This document shows positions 27,698 to 36,209 of a stretch of DNA of 64,000 bases, in pieces; the stretch's first letter is position 1, and each line of letters opens with the position of its first letter. The notes below the pieces were generated by a model. It worked only from the letters and a program-made list of their open reading frames with translations. It was not told where the DNA came from and made no database searches. Origin of the DNA: Ralstonia condita (GTDB lineage: Bacteria > Pseudomonadota > Gammaproteobacteria > Burkholderiales > Burkholderiaceae); assembly GCF_958405655.1 (NCBI RefSeq), contig NZ_CATYWO010000004.1, forward strand, positions 310,001 to 374,000, given 5' to 3'. The position numbers and the translations under genes were made by a program.

Positions 27698-27823
27698 CAG
27701 CCCCGCCGGATGCACGCCAAGCAAGCTGCGCCATCCGCGCCTAGACTGGCGACGGACCGGCGCCTCGCACGAGAGGACACGGCCCGCCGCGCCCACGTCT
27801 GGGCGCTTACCCCGCTCCCTCCC

Positions 27824-28453
27824 ATGACCCGTCACCACCGTTCCATACGTGCCGCCGCGCTGACGCTTGCCGCCGCGGCCTTCCCGCTGATCGTGTCCGC
27901 ACAAGGCACGCAGCCGCCCGCGCGCGTGCGCGCCACCATCAACGCCGTGCATGGCAACGCGGTCGACGTGACCGACACCTCGGGCACCAAGGCCACCGTC
28001 GCGCTGCCCGCAAACGTGAGCGTGACGCAGGTCGCGCCGATCGAGCCGTCGGCCATCCAGGCTGGAAGCTACATCGGCACGGCTGCCGTCAGGCAGGCGG
28101 ATGGCACGCTGCGTGCACTGGAAGTCCACGTCTTTCCGGAGGCCATGCGCGGCACCGGAGACGGCCATCGCCCATACGATCTCGGCGCCAACAGCAGCAT
28201 GACCAACGGCACGGTCGAACAGGCCGGCCCGGTCACTGGCGCCAGGGGGCGCACGCTTTCGGTCAGGTACAAGGATGGGGAACAGCGGATCGTGGTGCCG
28301 CCGGAAGTACCGATCGTCACCTTCGCTCCGGGGCGGCGCGACGAACTGAAAGCCGGCGCGCACGTCGTGATGTTCGTGCGCGCCGACGCGCAAGGCGTGC
28401 TGACCGCGCAGCGCGTGCTGGTCGGCAAGGACGGCATGGTCCCGCCGATGTAG
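27824..28453 (+). CDS. Exported beta-rich protein, unknown function
   Basis: 209 residues. A signal peptide (MTRHHRSIRAAALTLAAAAFPLIVSAQG, cut near residue 28) precedes two similar-looking modules: VRATINAVHGNAVDVTDTSGTKATVALP and GARGRTLSVRYKDGEQRIVVPPE, each followed by a V-x-P-G/AG-x-V unit, as in DUF5666/OB-like periplasmic folds. It converges on the TonB receptor gene, with a hairpin between. An extended start at 27710 is possible but would bury the signal peptide. Confidence 0.7.
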   Translation: MTRHHRSIRAAALTLAAAAFPLIVSAQGTQPPARVRATINAVHGNAVDVTDTSGTKATVALPANVSVTQVAPIEPSAIQAGSYIGTAAVRQADGTLRALEVHVFPEAMRGTGDGHRPYDLGANSSMTNGTVEQAGPVTGARGRTLSVRYKDGEQRIVVPPEVPIVTFAPGRRDELKAGAHVVMFVRADAQGVLTAQRVLVGKDGMVPPM

Positions 28454-28463
28454 GGATGGAGAC

Positions 28464-28486
28464 GGGCCAGCCTCGCACGCTGGCCC
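28464..28486. terminator. Hairpin between converging genes
   Basis: An 8-bp perfect stem (GGGCCAGC 28464-28471 with GCTGGCCC 28479-28486, loop 7). No T run follows on either strand, so termination strength is doubtful. It lies between the exported protein stop and the TonB receptor stop. Confidence 0.4.
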
Positions 28487-28492
28487 GCTTGC

Positions 28493-30655
28493 CTAGAACG
28501 GCTTGCTGACCGACAGCAGGAACGTGCGCCGCGGCGCGAACTGCGGCGCCCCCACGCCGATACCCGTGCCGTCGCGCAGCTGATAGCTGCGATCGAACAC
28601 GTTGAGCACGGTCAGGCGCGTCTTGAACTTGCCCAGCATTGGGAGGTTGAAGTCGCGCCCCGCGCCCAGGTTCATCTGCCAGTAGGCCGGCAGGTGATCC
28701 GTATTGGCAAAGCCGTTGCGCAGGCCGGTGCCGAACAGCGCATCGGCCATCCACGTGGTCCCCCAATACTTGTACGAGACGCCGGCCGATGCGGTCAGAC
28801 GCTGGTCATGGTCGAGGTTGACCCAGTGGTTGTTGATGAAGGCCAGTTCGTCGGCGCCGAAGTTGAACTGGCCCGTTTCGATCCCCTTGCCCTGCGCGCG
28901 CGATACCGCCAGGTTCAGGTACGCGCCGAAATTGCCGTTGCGGTAATTGGCGCTGCCTTCCAGGCCATAGATGCGGCCGCGCTCGAAGTTGAAGGCCGAG
29001 TACAGCAGCGCATTGCCGAACTGCCCTTCGTCCTGCAGGTGGCGCACGTCGCGGTAGTACGCGTCCAGACCGAGTGTCAGGTGCGGCGAGAGCTGATGCG
29101 AGATGCCGAGGTCGAAATAGTTGGAGCGTTCCGACTTGACCGCCGTGTTGGCATCCGAGGGCAGCGCATTCGTCGTGCCGTTGAAGGCCTGCACCGTGGT
29201 CGTGTCGAACTTTTCGGTCGGCGGCGGCGTGAAGTAGCGCGCGTAGCCCGCGTGGACGCGCGTGCGACTGCTGATGTCGTATGTCAGACCCAGGCGCGGG
29301 CTGAGCTGCTGCTCGCTGACGATGGTGTTGACGTGGTCATAGCGCGCGCCGTAGTTGACGGTGAGACGGTCGGTGGGCTTCCACTCGTCCTGCAGGTACA
29401 CGCCCATCGTCGTGCCGCTGCCGCTGTGGTTATCGACGATGGTGAACGGCGTGGTGCTTGTCTGCGCACCGGTGGCGTTGGCCGCAAACACGCTGGAGGT
29501 GTTGTCGGCAACGTAGCGTTCGCGCTGCACGAACACGCCGGCACGCAGCGTGTGCCGGTCGTTGAGCTTATAGCTGGCGTCGCCCTGCACGCCGTAGGCC
29601 TCGTTGCGGCGCGTGATGTCGGCGGCCACGCCGTTGTACACGAGATCGCCCACCGGGTCCGGCATGTAATCGATACGGCTGGCGCGGCGGAACAGCGACA
29701 CCTGGTAGTCCAGCTTGGGCGACACCTTCTGCTGGTACGTGAGGATCTGGAAGTCGGTCTTCTCTCGCTGGTTGGCGTCGAGCGCCTCCGACGCCGGCGG
29801 CACCACACCCGCCAGCGTGAACTTCGGTTCAAGCCCGGGGCGCGTCGGAATCTGGAAGCGGCTGTTGGCCGTGCCGAACATGAAACTCACGCGGCTATCG
29901 TTGTCGAGCAGGTACGAGAGCATGCCAAACGACTTGTTCTGCGTGGTGTGGTCATGCGTGGCGTTGCGATTGCCCGTGGGGTTCTCGATCCCAAGGTTGT
30001 TTTCGACAAACACGCCCGAGAGGTAATAGCTGAAGCGGTCTTTCGACCCCTGGAGCTGCGCATTCACCTGGTGCGTGGCGTTGCTGCCGAGCACCGTGCC
30101 GATCTCGCCACTGACAGCCTTCGGCTCGTCGTCTTCGTCACCCGCCGCGCCCTTGGTCTGGATATCGACGACGCCCGCGGTGCGATAGCCGTACTGCGCC
30201 GGCAATGCACCGGTCAGCACGTTGATCTGGTTGGCGAAGCGCGTGTCGAGCATCTGGCCGAAGCCGCTGATCGGCTCGGGAATGATCACGCCATTGATGC
30301 GGTACTGCAGGTTGGCGTGGTCGCCACGCACGTGCAGTTGGCCGGACGCGTCCTGCACGACGCCGGGCGCCTGCAGCAGTACCTGGTTCAGCGGCGTGGC
30401 ATCGCCCTGCGGCAGGCGCGCGATGTCGTCGGTGTCGAACTTGTAGACGGAGCTGCCGGTATCGGGCGACAGCGCATTGCGTGCGGCGTCCAGGCGCTTG
30501 GCGGTCACGCGGGTTTCGTTGAGGTCGCGCACGCTGGTGGCGGAGGCGGCGGGCGTCGGCGTGGCGGCTTCCTGCGCGAAGGCGGTCACTGCGGCCACGG
30601 AGGGCAGGACGGCGGCAAGCGCCATCACCAGCTTGCGGGGCTGGAACGGAATCAT
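28493..30655 (-). CDS. TonB-dependent outer-membrane receptor
   Basis: 720-residue receptor for energy-driven uptake across the outer membrane. A signal peptide (cut near residue 28, TAFAQEA) is followed by a TonB-box-like region (VRDLNETRVTAKRLD), a plug domain (about 60-170, LNQVLLQAPGVVQDASGQLHVRGDHANLQYRINGV, DIQTKG) and a 22-strand type barrel ending in Phe (LLSVSKPF). Substrate is unknown. A DUF2946 gene precedes it, in the same direction, 77 bases upstream, behind a palindrome. That pairing suggests a metal or metal-complex substrate (inference). Confidence 0.93.
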   Translation of the reverse strand: MIPFQPRKLVMALAAVLPSVAAVTAFAQEAATPTPAASATSVRDLNETRVTAKRLDAARNALSPDTGSSVYKFDTDDIARLPQGDATPLNQVLLQAPGVVQDASGQLHVRGDHANLQYRINGVIIPEPISGFGQMLDTRFANQINVLTGALPAQYGYRTAGVVDIQTKGAAGDEDDEPKAVSGEIGTVLGSNATHQVNAQLQGSKDRFSYYLSGVFVENNLGIENPTGNRNATHDHTTQNKSFGMLSYLLDNDSRVSFMFGTANSRFQIPTRPGLEPKFTLAGVVPPASEALDANQREKTDFQILTYQQKVSPKLDYQVSLFRRASRIDYMPDPVGDLVYNGVAADITRRNEAYGVQGDASYKLNDRHTLRAGVFVQRERYVADNTSSVFAANATGAQTSTTPFTIVDNHSGSGTTMGVYLQDEWKPTDRLTVNYGARYDHVNTIVSEQQLSPRLGLTYDISSRTRVHAGYARYFTPPPTEKFDTTTVQAFNGTTNALPSDANTAVKSERSNYFDLGISHQLSPHLTLGLDAYYRDVRHLQDEGQFGNALLYSAFNFERGRIYGLEGSANYRNGNFGAYLNLAVSRAQGKGIETGQFNFGADELAFINNHWVNLDHDQRLTASAGVSYKYWGTTWMADALFGTGLRNGFANTDHLPAYWQMNLGAGRDFNLPMLGKFKTRLTVLNVFDRSYQLRDGTGIGVGAPQFAPRRTFLLSVSKPF

Positions 30656-30732
30656 GAAAGACCTTTGAATCGGGCGAATGCGTCAGACAGCGGCGCGCGC
30701 ATCAACGCGCGAGCCAACGGGCAAGGCACAGA

Positions 30733-31098
30733 TCAAAGGCAGGAAGGAGGATCGCGCGAACACACGGCGACCGGGAAGACCGGTGCCGCTGCATGAAAGC
30801 CGATGTGCGGAAAATGCCAGCGCCGCGTATGCGACAGACGCAGCGCCACGACCATCGGCAACGCCGCGGCGAGCGCGGCAAAGGCAGCGCACTGCAGACA
30901 CGCCGCGTGCTCCTGCACGGGCTGGCTGCGCTCGCTGCCGGCACCGGGTCTGGCAGTGACGGGTTGCCCAACGGATGCCTCTTCGCTCCAATGGGACAGC
31001 GTATGCCGCAGCGCGCCCTGCTGACCGAACAGCAGCAGCACGGTCAACAGGCAAGCCAGCCAACGCGGATGCAGGAGGGAGGAGCGGTACGGGCGCAC
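30733..31098 (-). CDS. DUF2946-like membrane protein next to a TonB receptor
   Basis: About 121 residues. A membrane helix near the N-terminus (HPRWLACLLTVLLLFGQQGAL) is followed by a HTLSHW segment, then a characteristic ACLQCAAFAALAAALP with a CxxC pair and a second hydrophobic stretch. This layout matches DUF2946, often found beside TonB receptors and metal-homeostasis genes. I use the GTG at 31098; a GTG at 31143 is also open but would leave only 7 bases to the palindromic operator candidate. Probably cotranscribed with the receptor gene. Confidence 0.65.
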   Translation of the reverse strand: MRPYRSSLLHPRWLACLLTVLLLFGQQGALRHTLSHWSEEASVGQPVTARPGAGSERSQPVQEHAACLQCAAFAALAAALPMVVALRLSHTRRWHFPHIGFHAAAPVFPVAVCSRDPPSCL

Positions 31099-31149
31099 GA
31101 TCAGAGGGCGGAGCCGGCATGCGCGGCACCACAGAGCCCGCACGCCAAT

Positions 31150-31162
31150 GCAACTAAGTTGC
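31150..31162. promoter_or_regulatory. Perfect 13-base palindrome upstream of the DUF2946-TonB pair
   Basis: GCAACT-A-AGTTGC, with AT-rich flanks (AAT before, GAATTC after). It resembles a Fur-family (for example Zur) operator in form and sits where a repressor would block the DUF2946-TonB transcript. The regulator cannot be named from the sequence. Confidence 0.5.
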
Positions 31163-31240
31163 GAATTCTGACATCAGCCACCCGATTCGGCAATCCGTCG
31201 GGCGGGTGGCTGATCAACCCGATACCCTACCGCCCGTGTA

Positions 31241-32227
31241 TTACAGGCGCGTGTGTGCAAAGCCGGGCGCAAGGCCAGTCGGCAGGCCCAGGGCGGGCAC
31301 CGACACGCGCGTCCAGCTGGAGCGCGTCTTGCGGGCCGTCTCTTCGCGTTGGGCGGGCGCGCCCACTTCGGTGGCATCGTGCAGGCTGGCGAGCCAGGCG
31401 CCATAGTCGAACCAGCCGTCGCGCACAAGCTGCTCGCCCACGCAATGGGCAAAGCGGTCCGACTTGGGCAGGAAGCAGAGTTCGAAGCCTTCGGTCTCAC
31501 GCCGGCCATGCATCCAGCGATGCGGCACCTGGTGATGGGCAAGCGCCTCCGACAGACGGGTGCCATAACGCTGCTGGGCCTGCCGGCGTGCGCCGATCAC
31601 GTAGAAGCCGTCGAGCAGCCGGCGCAGCCCCAAGGCGGAGCGTGCATGGCGAACCTCGGCATCGACCAGCAGCGCTCGGTTCTGCGTACGTGCCTGCAGC
31701 GCCAGCGCCGCGAAATGGTGCGCGCCCCACTCATTCATGTAGAACAGCTCGCCGCCGGCAAAATCGTAGGCGCGGAACAGGTTGGGCTGGTCCGCATACC
31801 GGAACACGTGGCGCTTGTTGGCCTCGAAATCCGCGTCGGTGCTATGCGGAATGCGGCGGCAATGCTGGTGCGCAAACACCAGCATGCTCGGAAACGAATG
31901 CACCGAGCACGGCGATTGCGCCAACCCTGTCACCGCGCGAATGTCGATCTTGCGGTGTTCACGACGCACGCCCACGAGCTGGCTCAGGTGGTGGTGAAGA
32001 TCATCCACCCAATCGGCGTGGGGCAGGTGTTTGGGAAAGAGCTGGTGCGCCGGCTCGGCCACGCCGGCATCGAACAGGAACGGCACGCTTTTGTGCCAGA
32101 TATCGAGTTTCCAGTGCGACAACGCATCGCTCTCGGTACGGTGGTGCGCGACCGATTGCGTGACGTTGAAGGCTCGCGACTGGATTAACCAGTGCGAGGC
32201 CGCATGCAGCAGATTGGAAACGTTCAT
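31241..32227 (-). CDS. Conserved-looking cytoplasmic protein, unknown function
   Basis: 328 residues with many His and Trp and no signal peptide or membrane helix. Notable stretches are HHRTESDALSHWKLDIWHKSVPFLFDAG, CSVHSFPSMLVFAHQHCRRIPHS and FAGGELFYMNEWGAHHFAALALQARTQ, which look like structured, possibly enzymatic, motifs. The start follows GGGGGGTGAC. I do not recognise a family with certainty; a DUF6685-type protein is a weak guess. It is transcribed toward the DUF2946-TonB unit but ends 78 bases before the palindrome. Confidence 0.7.
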   Translation of the reverse strand: MNVSNLLHAASHWLIQSRAFNVTQSVAHHRTESDALSHWKLDIWHKSVPFLFDAGVAEPAHQLFPKHLPHADWVDDLHHHLSQLVGVRREHRKIDIRAVTGLAQSPCSVHSFPSMLVFAHQHCRRIPHSTDADFEANKRHVFRYADQPNLFRAYDFAGGELFYMNEWGAHHFAALALQARTQNRALLVDAEVRHARSALGLRRLLDGFYVIGARRQAQQRYGTRLSEALAHHQVPHRWMHGRRETEGFELCFLPKSDRFAHCVGEQLVRDGWFDYGAWLASLHDATEVGAPAQREETARKTRSSWTRVSVPALGLPTGLAPGFAHTRL

Positions 32228-32503
32228 GTCACCCCCCGGAAGACTGAATCGTTTGTTTGGCAGGTCGCCGACATCGCTCTGATGGATGGCGAGTGTTCAG
32301 CACTGTAAAAACCAACGACTCAACCGTACCCCACTTTAGAGGGGTATGCCATGAAGTTTGTTGAAATCCGTGTTAATAAAAATACACATTGGCCGAGGGG
32401 ACTTGCCAGGCGCGCGGCATGCTGCTTCACGAAACACGCTCCCAGCCGTGTTCAGAAGGCGAAGACGGCTTGCAATCCGGACCGCACCCGCCGCGCCAGC
32501 GGG

Positions 32504-33724
32504 TCAGACCAGGCACATGTCGGAGACTTCCTCGTCCGACAGGCCCCAGGTGGTCGCGTCTTCCACGGTGATGATCACGTCGTCGGACTTGCTCAGGCTG
32601 ATGCGTTCCGGACGCACGCGCGTCTTGGTGTTGCCCGAATAGAAGACGACGACGTCAGGCTTGAGCGCCGACGCCTCGTTCTGGTTGACGACCACGCCCA
32701 GCCGGTTCGTGCGCAGCTTGACCAGCGTGCCGACCGGGTAAATGCCCACGCTGCGCGTGAAGGCCTGGAACACGGTGCGATCGAACTGGGTGTCGGTGCG
32801 CGCCATCATGTATTTGAGCGCCTGCGCCGGCGACCACGCATGGTGGTAGGGGCTGCTCGAGGTAAGCGTGTCGTACACATCGCAGATGGCGCCCATCTTC
32901 GCCCACAGGCTGATGCCGTCGGCCTTCAGCGCGTCGGGGTAGCCGCTGCCGTCGATGCGCTCGTGATGGTGCAGGCAGATCTCGCGCGCGATTTCACTGA
33001 ACTGCCCGGTGCCGATCAGCAGGTGGTGCCCCCCCACGGCGTGGGTCTGCAGCAGCGCCAGCTCGTCCTTGGTGAGCGCCGTGCTCTTGTCGAGCAGCGT
33101 GCGAGGCATGGCCGACTTGCCGATATCGTGCACCAGCCCGCCCAGCCCGCATTCACGGATCTCGTCTTCGGGCAGGCCCAGCGTCTTGGCCAGCGCCACC
33201 ATCAGCGCGCAGACGGCAAACGAATGCAGGTAGGTGTAATCATCCTTGTTCTTCAGACGCGCCAGCGCGATGAGCGCGTAGGAATTGCGCGCCAGCGAGT
33301 TGGAGACGTCGTCCACGAGCAGCAGCGCCTTGTCGGTCTGCAGCGCCCGGCCCATGCGCGCTTCGGCAAACATGTGGCCCAGCACGGCCTTGCCGCTCTG
33401 CATGAGTTGCTGGGCATGCTTCCACTCTTCCTTGAGCGATGTGGGCGTCAGCGGGGGACGCGCCGCCACGCTTTCGCGGGTCAGCGGCTCGGGTTCCGGC
33501 GCAGCCGCCGGCGCCGGAGCGGGCATCAGCGCCTTGGGAAGGACGTCCTCGCCGCGTTCGGGATCGATCCAGATTTCGGCAATGCCGGCCTTCAGGATGT
33601 CGTCGATCTGACCCTGGTGCGACAACTGGAACTGCGAACGCCAGAACGGATGCTTCAGCCAGGACCCGCCCAGCTTCGTCACAAACATACCGACACGCAA
33701 TTGGTTCGCATCGATTCGCTTCAT
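32504..33724 (-). CDS. HD-GYP c-di-GMP phosphodiesterase (DUF3391-HD-GYP)
   Basis: 406-residue soluble signalling enzyme that should hydrolyse c-di-GMP. Residues 1-65 are a DUF3391 domain (DANQLRVGMFVTKLGGSWL); an Ala/Pro linker follows; the HD-GYP domain spans about 140-340. The metal and signature residues are intact: HDIGK at 199-203, HH at 233-234, and HHERIDGSGYP at 253-263. The start at 33724 (MKRIDANQ) is fixed by the domain boundary; the frame is open upstream without support. It is divergent from a small conserved protein gene. Confidence 0.95.
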   Translation of the reverse strand: MKRIDANQLRVGMFVTKLGGSWLKHPFWRSQFQLSHQGQIDDILKAGIAEIWIDPERGEDVLPKALMPAPAPAAAPEPEPLTRESVAARPPLTPTSLKEEWKHAQQLMQSGKAVLGHMFAEARMGRALQTDKALLLVDDVSNSLARNSYALIALARLKNKDDYTYLHSFAVCALMVALAKTLGLPEDEIRECGLGGLVHDIGKSAMPRTLLDKSTALTKDELALLQTHAVGGHHLLIGTGQFSEIAREICLHHHERIDGSGYPDALKADGISLWAKMGAICDVYDTLTSSSPYHHAWSPAQALKYMMARTDTQFDRTVFQAFTRSVGIYPVGTLVKLRTNRLGVVVNQNEASALKPDVVVFYSGNTKTRVRPERISLSKSDDVIITVEDATTWGLSDEEVSDMCLV

Positions 33725-34042
33725 ACCTGCCTGCCTCGGCTCGAAAGTCCGGTTTTTTGAATGAAATGGGAGCGGTGCACCAGCCGACACGGGTGCCGTG
33801 TTCGCTGCTATGCGTGGGTGCTCTGGCCCACAAGCGAGTCCACCCCGTCGGTTTATCGGCGTCCCCGCATAAAACTTGAGGCAAAAGTGGCCCGAGCGGC
33901 GCGCAGGCGGGCAGTTCCGTGCAGGGCACATCACGCGCTACCGCGCTCCGGGCAAACGGCGGCGTGCGTCAAGACCCTCGCGTGTCGGGCTGGCGATTGG
34001 ATGCAGGCGGCGTACACTACCGTCCAAGGATGCGCATCCGAC
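33725..34042. other. Divergent intergenic region, no gene seen
   Basis: 318 bases between the starts of the HD-GYP gene and the 113-residue protein gene. It must hold both promoters. I see no clear -35/-10 pair, palindrome or coding frame that stands out. Confidence 0.4.
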
Positions 34043-34384
34043 ATGACTCACGATCCCACATCCCACCGCAAGCAGGCCGGCCCCGATGATTTCGCGCTCA
34101 ACCGCGATGCCATCCGCTGGCTGGCGTCCCTGCCCGATGAGGTCCGTCCCATTGAATTGGGCCGCAAGTTCCCGCGCATCATCAACACCATCGCCGCCAA
34201 GTGGGCTGATTTCATCGGCTGCCGGCGCTACCTGAACAGCCTGCAGATGGACGACCGCGGCGGCCGCCAGGGCTTTCCGTTCGAGATCGTCCAGGAAATC
34301 TGCGCGCTGCGCGAGCATTTCGATTCGCTGTACCCGCCCGACAAGGACCTCTGGCAAAAGGCCATTGACGCCGACAGGCGCTGA
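34043..34384 (+). CDS. Small conserved-type protein, unknown function
   Basis: 113 residues, soluble. The sequence is ordered rather than low complexity: LNRDAIRWLASLPDEVRPIELGRKFPRIINTIAAKW then FIGCRRYLNSLQMDDRGGRQGFPFEIVQEICALREHFDSLYP, suggesting a compact helical fold. The ATG at 34043 begins the conserved-looking part. It ends 30 bases before a strong terminator. No function is recognised. Confidence 0.75.
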   Translation: MTHDPTSHRKQAGPDDFALNRDAIRWLASLPDEVRPIELGRKFPRIINTIAAKWADFIGCRRYLNSLQMDDRGGRQGFPFEIVQEICALREHFDSLYPPDKDLWQKAIDADRR

Positions 34385-34414
34385 CAATTGCAGCGTGCCA
34401 CCAGCAACGGCCAT

Positions 34415-34449
34415 CGGCCCGGGAGCGGCTTCTGCCCCGGGCCGTTTTT
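34415..34449 (+). terminator. Rho-independent terminator after the 113-residue protein gene
   Basis: A 9-bp perfect stem (CGGCCCGGG 34415-34423 with CCCGGGCCG 34436-34444) with a 12-base loop is followed by five T (34445-34449). It reaches the stop codon of the converging MarR gene. Confidence 0.88.
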
Positions 34450-34964
34450 CATGCAGCTTGCGCGGGACCGGCTGCCAGCTTGTTGAGCAGCGCCAGCAGC
34501 GTCTGCCGCTCACCGCCGGACAGATGCGCCGTCACCCTGGCATCGTGCGCAGTGACGGCGCGGGTGATCTCTTCGAGCGTGAGGACTCCCTTGGCGGTGA
34601 GCACCAGCCGGAAGGCCCGGCGGTCGGTGGGCGACGGCAGCCGCTCCACCATGCCCATCGCTTGCAGCGTATCGACCAGCAGCACCGCGCCCGAGCGCGC
34701 CACCCCGAGGATGCTGGCCAGCTCGGTCAGCTTCAGGTTGGGGTTGTGCGCGATCACGGTCATGGCCGAGAAGCGCGGCGGCGTGATGTTCCACGCCTGC
34801 AGCGAGCGCACGAAATCCTCGTAGATGTGGAGCTGTGCGCGGCGCACCGCGTAGCCCACCAGGCCATCGAGCGCGCCGTACTCCACGTCCGCCACGTGCG
34901 GGTTGAAATGGCCGGATTCGGCCACGGCGGGGTAGAGGTCGTCGGCTTTGGAACGGCGTGGCAT
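34449..34964 (-). CDS. MarR-family transcriptional regulator
   Basis: 171-residue winged-helix regulator. The DNA-binding region has NLKLTELASILGVARSGAVLLVDTLQAMGMVERLPSPTDRRAFRLVLTAKG, the MarR pattern including the DRR wing. It is followed on the same strand by genes for a periplasmic binding protein and an FAD monooxygenase upstream of it, so it may sense an aromatic or amide compound handled by them (inference from context). Confidence 0.9.
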   Translation of the reverse strand: MPRRSKADDLYPAVAESGHFNPHVADVEYGALDGLVGYAVRRAQLHIYEDFVRSLQAWNITPPRFSAMTVIAHNPNLKLTELASILGVARSGAVLLVDTLQAMGMVERLPSPTDRRAFRLVLTAKGVLTLEEITRAVTAHDARVTAHLSGGERQTLLALLNKLAAGPAQAA

Positions 34965-35037
34965 GGCGGCAGCGATGATGAAAGACTCCCGGATTATCGT
35001 CGGCGATGCGCCCGTCGACCATCCGCGCGAACGCGCC

Positions 35038-36171
35038 TCAATTGAGCAGCTTCCATTTACCGTGGTCGATGGTCAGCAGCACGCGCCCGCGCGCATCGAA
35101 GCCGAAGTGGTCGGTAGCGGTGTAGTTGAGCACGCCATGCGAGACGACGATGTCATGCTCCGATTCCAGCGCGGCCTTGAGTGCGCGGCGGAATTCCGGC
35201 GTACCGGGCTTGGCGTGCTTGAGCGCGACCGGCACGATCCGCTGCAGCACCTGCAGGGCATCCCACGTATGGGCGCCAAACTGGGTGCGGGTGTCGGGGC
35301 CATTTGCCTTTTCATAGCGCGTCACGTACTCCAGCGCTGTCTTCTTGCTCGGATGGCTGCCAGGCAACTGCTCGGCCACGATGACTGGCCCCGCAGGCAG
35401 GATGGCACCGTCGACCGCCTTGCCGCCGATGCGGATGAGGTCCTTGGTGGCCGCGCCATGCGTCTGATAGATCGGTCCTGCGTAACCGCGATCGCGCAAC
35501 GCCGTGTGCGGCAGCGCCGCCCCTGTGCCGGCACCCGCCACCAGGATCGCGTCGGGCTTCAGGCTGATGAGCTTGGCGACCTGGCCGGTGACGTTGGTGT
35601 CGGCGCGTGCGTAGCGCTCCACGTCGATCACCTTCAACCCGCGCGACGTCGCGACGGCCGAAAAGTCCTTGAGCCAGCTCTCGCCGTACGCGTCGGCAAA
35701 GCCGATGAAGCCGACCGTCTTGATCCCGCTCGATGCCATGCGCGCGGCAATCGCCTCGGCCATCAGCAAGATGGGCTGCGCCAGGCGGAATGTCCAGTCC
35801 CCCCTGCCAGGTTTCAGCTCTACGGGCGCCAGCGCCAACTGCGGCGTCTGCGATTCGGTGGCGACTTCGGCAATCGCTATCGACGGTGCCACGGCCGACG
35901 AGCCGACGATCACGTCGACATGGTCCTCCGTGACCAGCTTGCGCGCCATGCGCGTGCCGGTCGCCGGGTCGGAGGCATCGTCTACCACCACCAGGCGCAG
36001 CTTTTCGCCGCCGATCGAATCCGGATAGAACGCCAGCGAGTTCTTCTGGGTGATGCCGAGCGACGCCGATGGCCCCGTGGTCGACAGGCTCACGCCGACG
36101 ACAATCTCGGCATGGGCGGCACTGGCAAGCAGCAGCGCGGCGGCGGCGCAGATGGTGCGGCGGATGGTCAT
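35038..36171 (-). CDS. Periplasmic substrate-binding protein (branched-chain amino acid/amide type ABC uptake)
   Basis: 377-residue Peripla_BP_6 (LivJ-like) protein. A signal peptide (MTIRRTICAAAALLLASAAHA, cut near 21) precedes the two-lobed binding domain opening IVVGVSLSTTGPSASLGI and VIVGSSAVAPSIAIAEVATESQTPQLALAP. Such proteins bind amino acids, amides or aromatic acids for an ABC importer. No permease or ATPase gene is adjacent, so it is an orphan or feeds a transporter elsewhere. It lies 38 bases after the monooxygenase gene, likely in one transcript with it. Confidence 0.92.
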   Translation of the reverse strand: MTIRRTICAAAALLLASAAHAEIVVGVSLSTTGPSASLGITQKNSLAFYPDSIGGEKLRLVVVDDASDPATGTRMARKLVTEDHVDVIVGSSAVAPSIAIAEVATESQTPQLALAPVELKPGRGDWTFRLAQPILLMAEAIAARMASSGIKTVGFIGFADAYGESWLKDFSAVATSRGLKVIDVERYARADTNVTGQVAKLISLKPDAILVAGAGTGAALPHTALRDRGYAGPIYQTHGAATKDLIRIGGKAVDGAILPAGPVIVAEQLPGSHPSKKTALEYVTRYEKANGPDTRTQFGAHTWDALQVLQRIVPVALKHAKPGTPEFRRALKAALESEHDIVVSHGVLNYTATDHFGFDARGRVLLTIDHGKWKLLN

Positions 36172-36209
36172 GGTCCCCTCTTCTTTTCTGGTCGATGGTT
36201 GGCGGTGGT

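Noticed and set aside
28694..30796. A 700-codon open frame on + opposite the TonB receptor
   Set aside because: Shadow of a well-supported receptor gene; Val/Arg/His-rich composition without motifs.
32351..32480. A possible small gene starting MKFVEIRVNKN after a GAGGGG
   Set aside because: The ribosome site is fair but the frame soon runs antisense through the whole HD-GYP gene and has no recognisable end or family.
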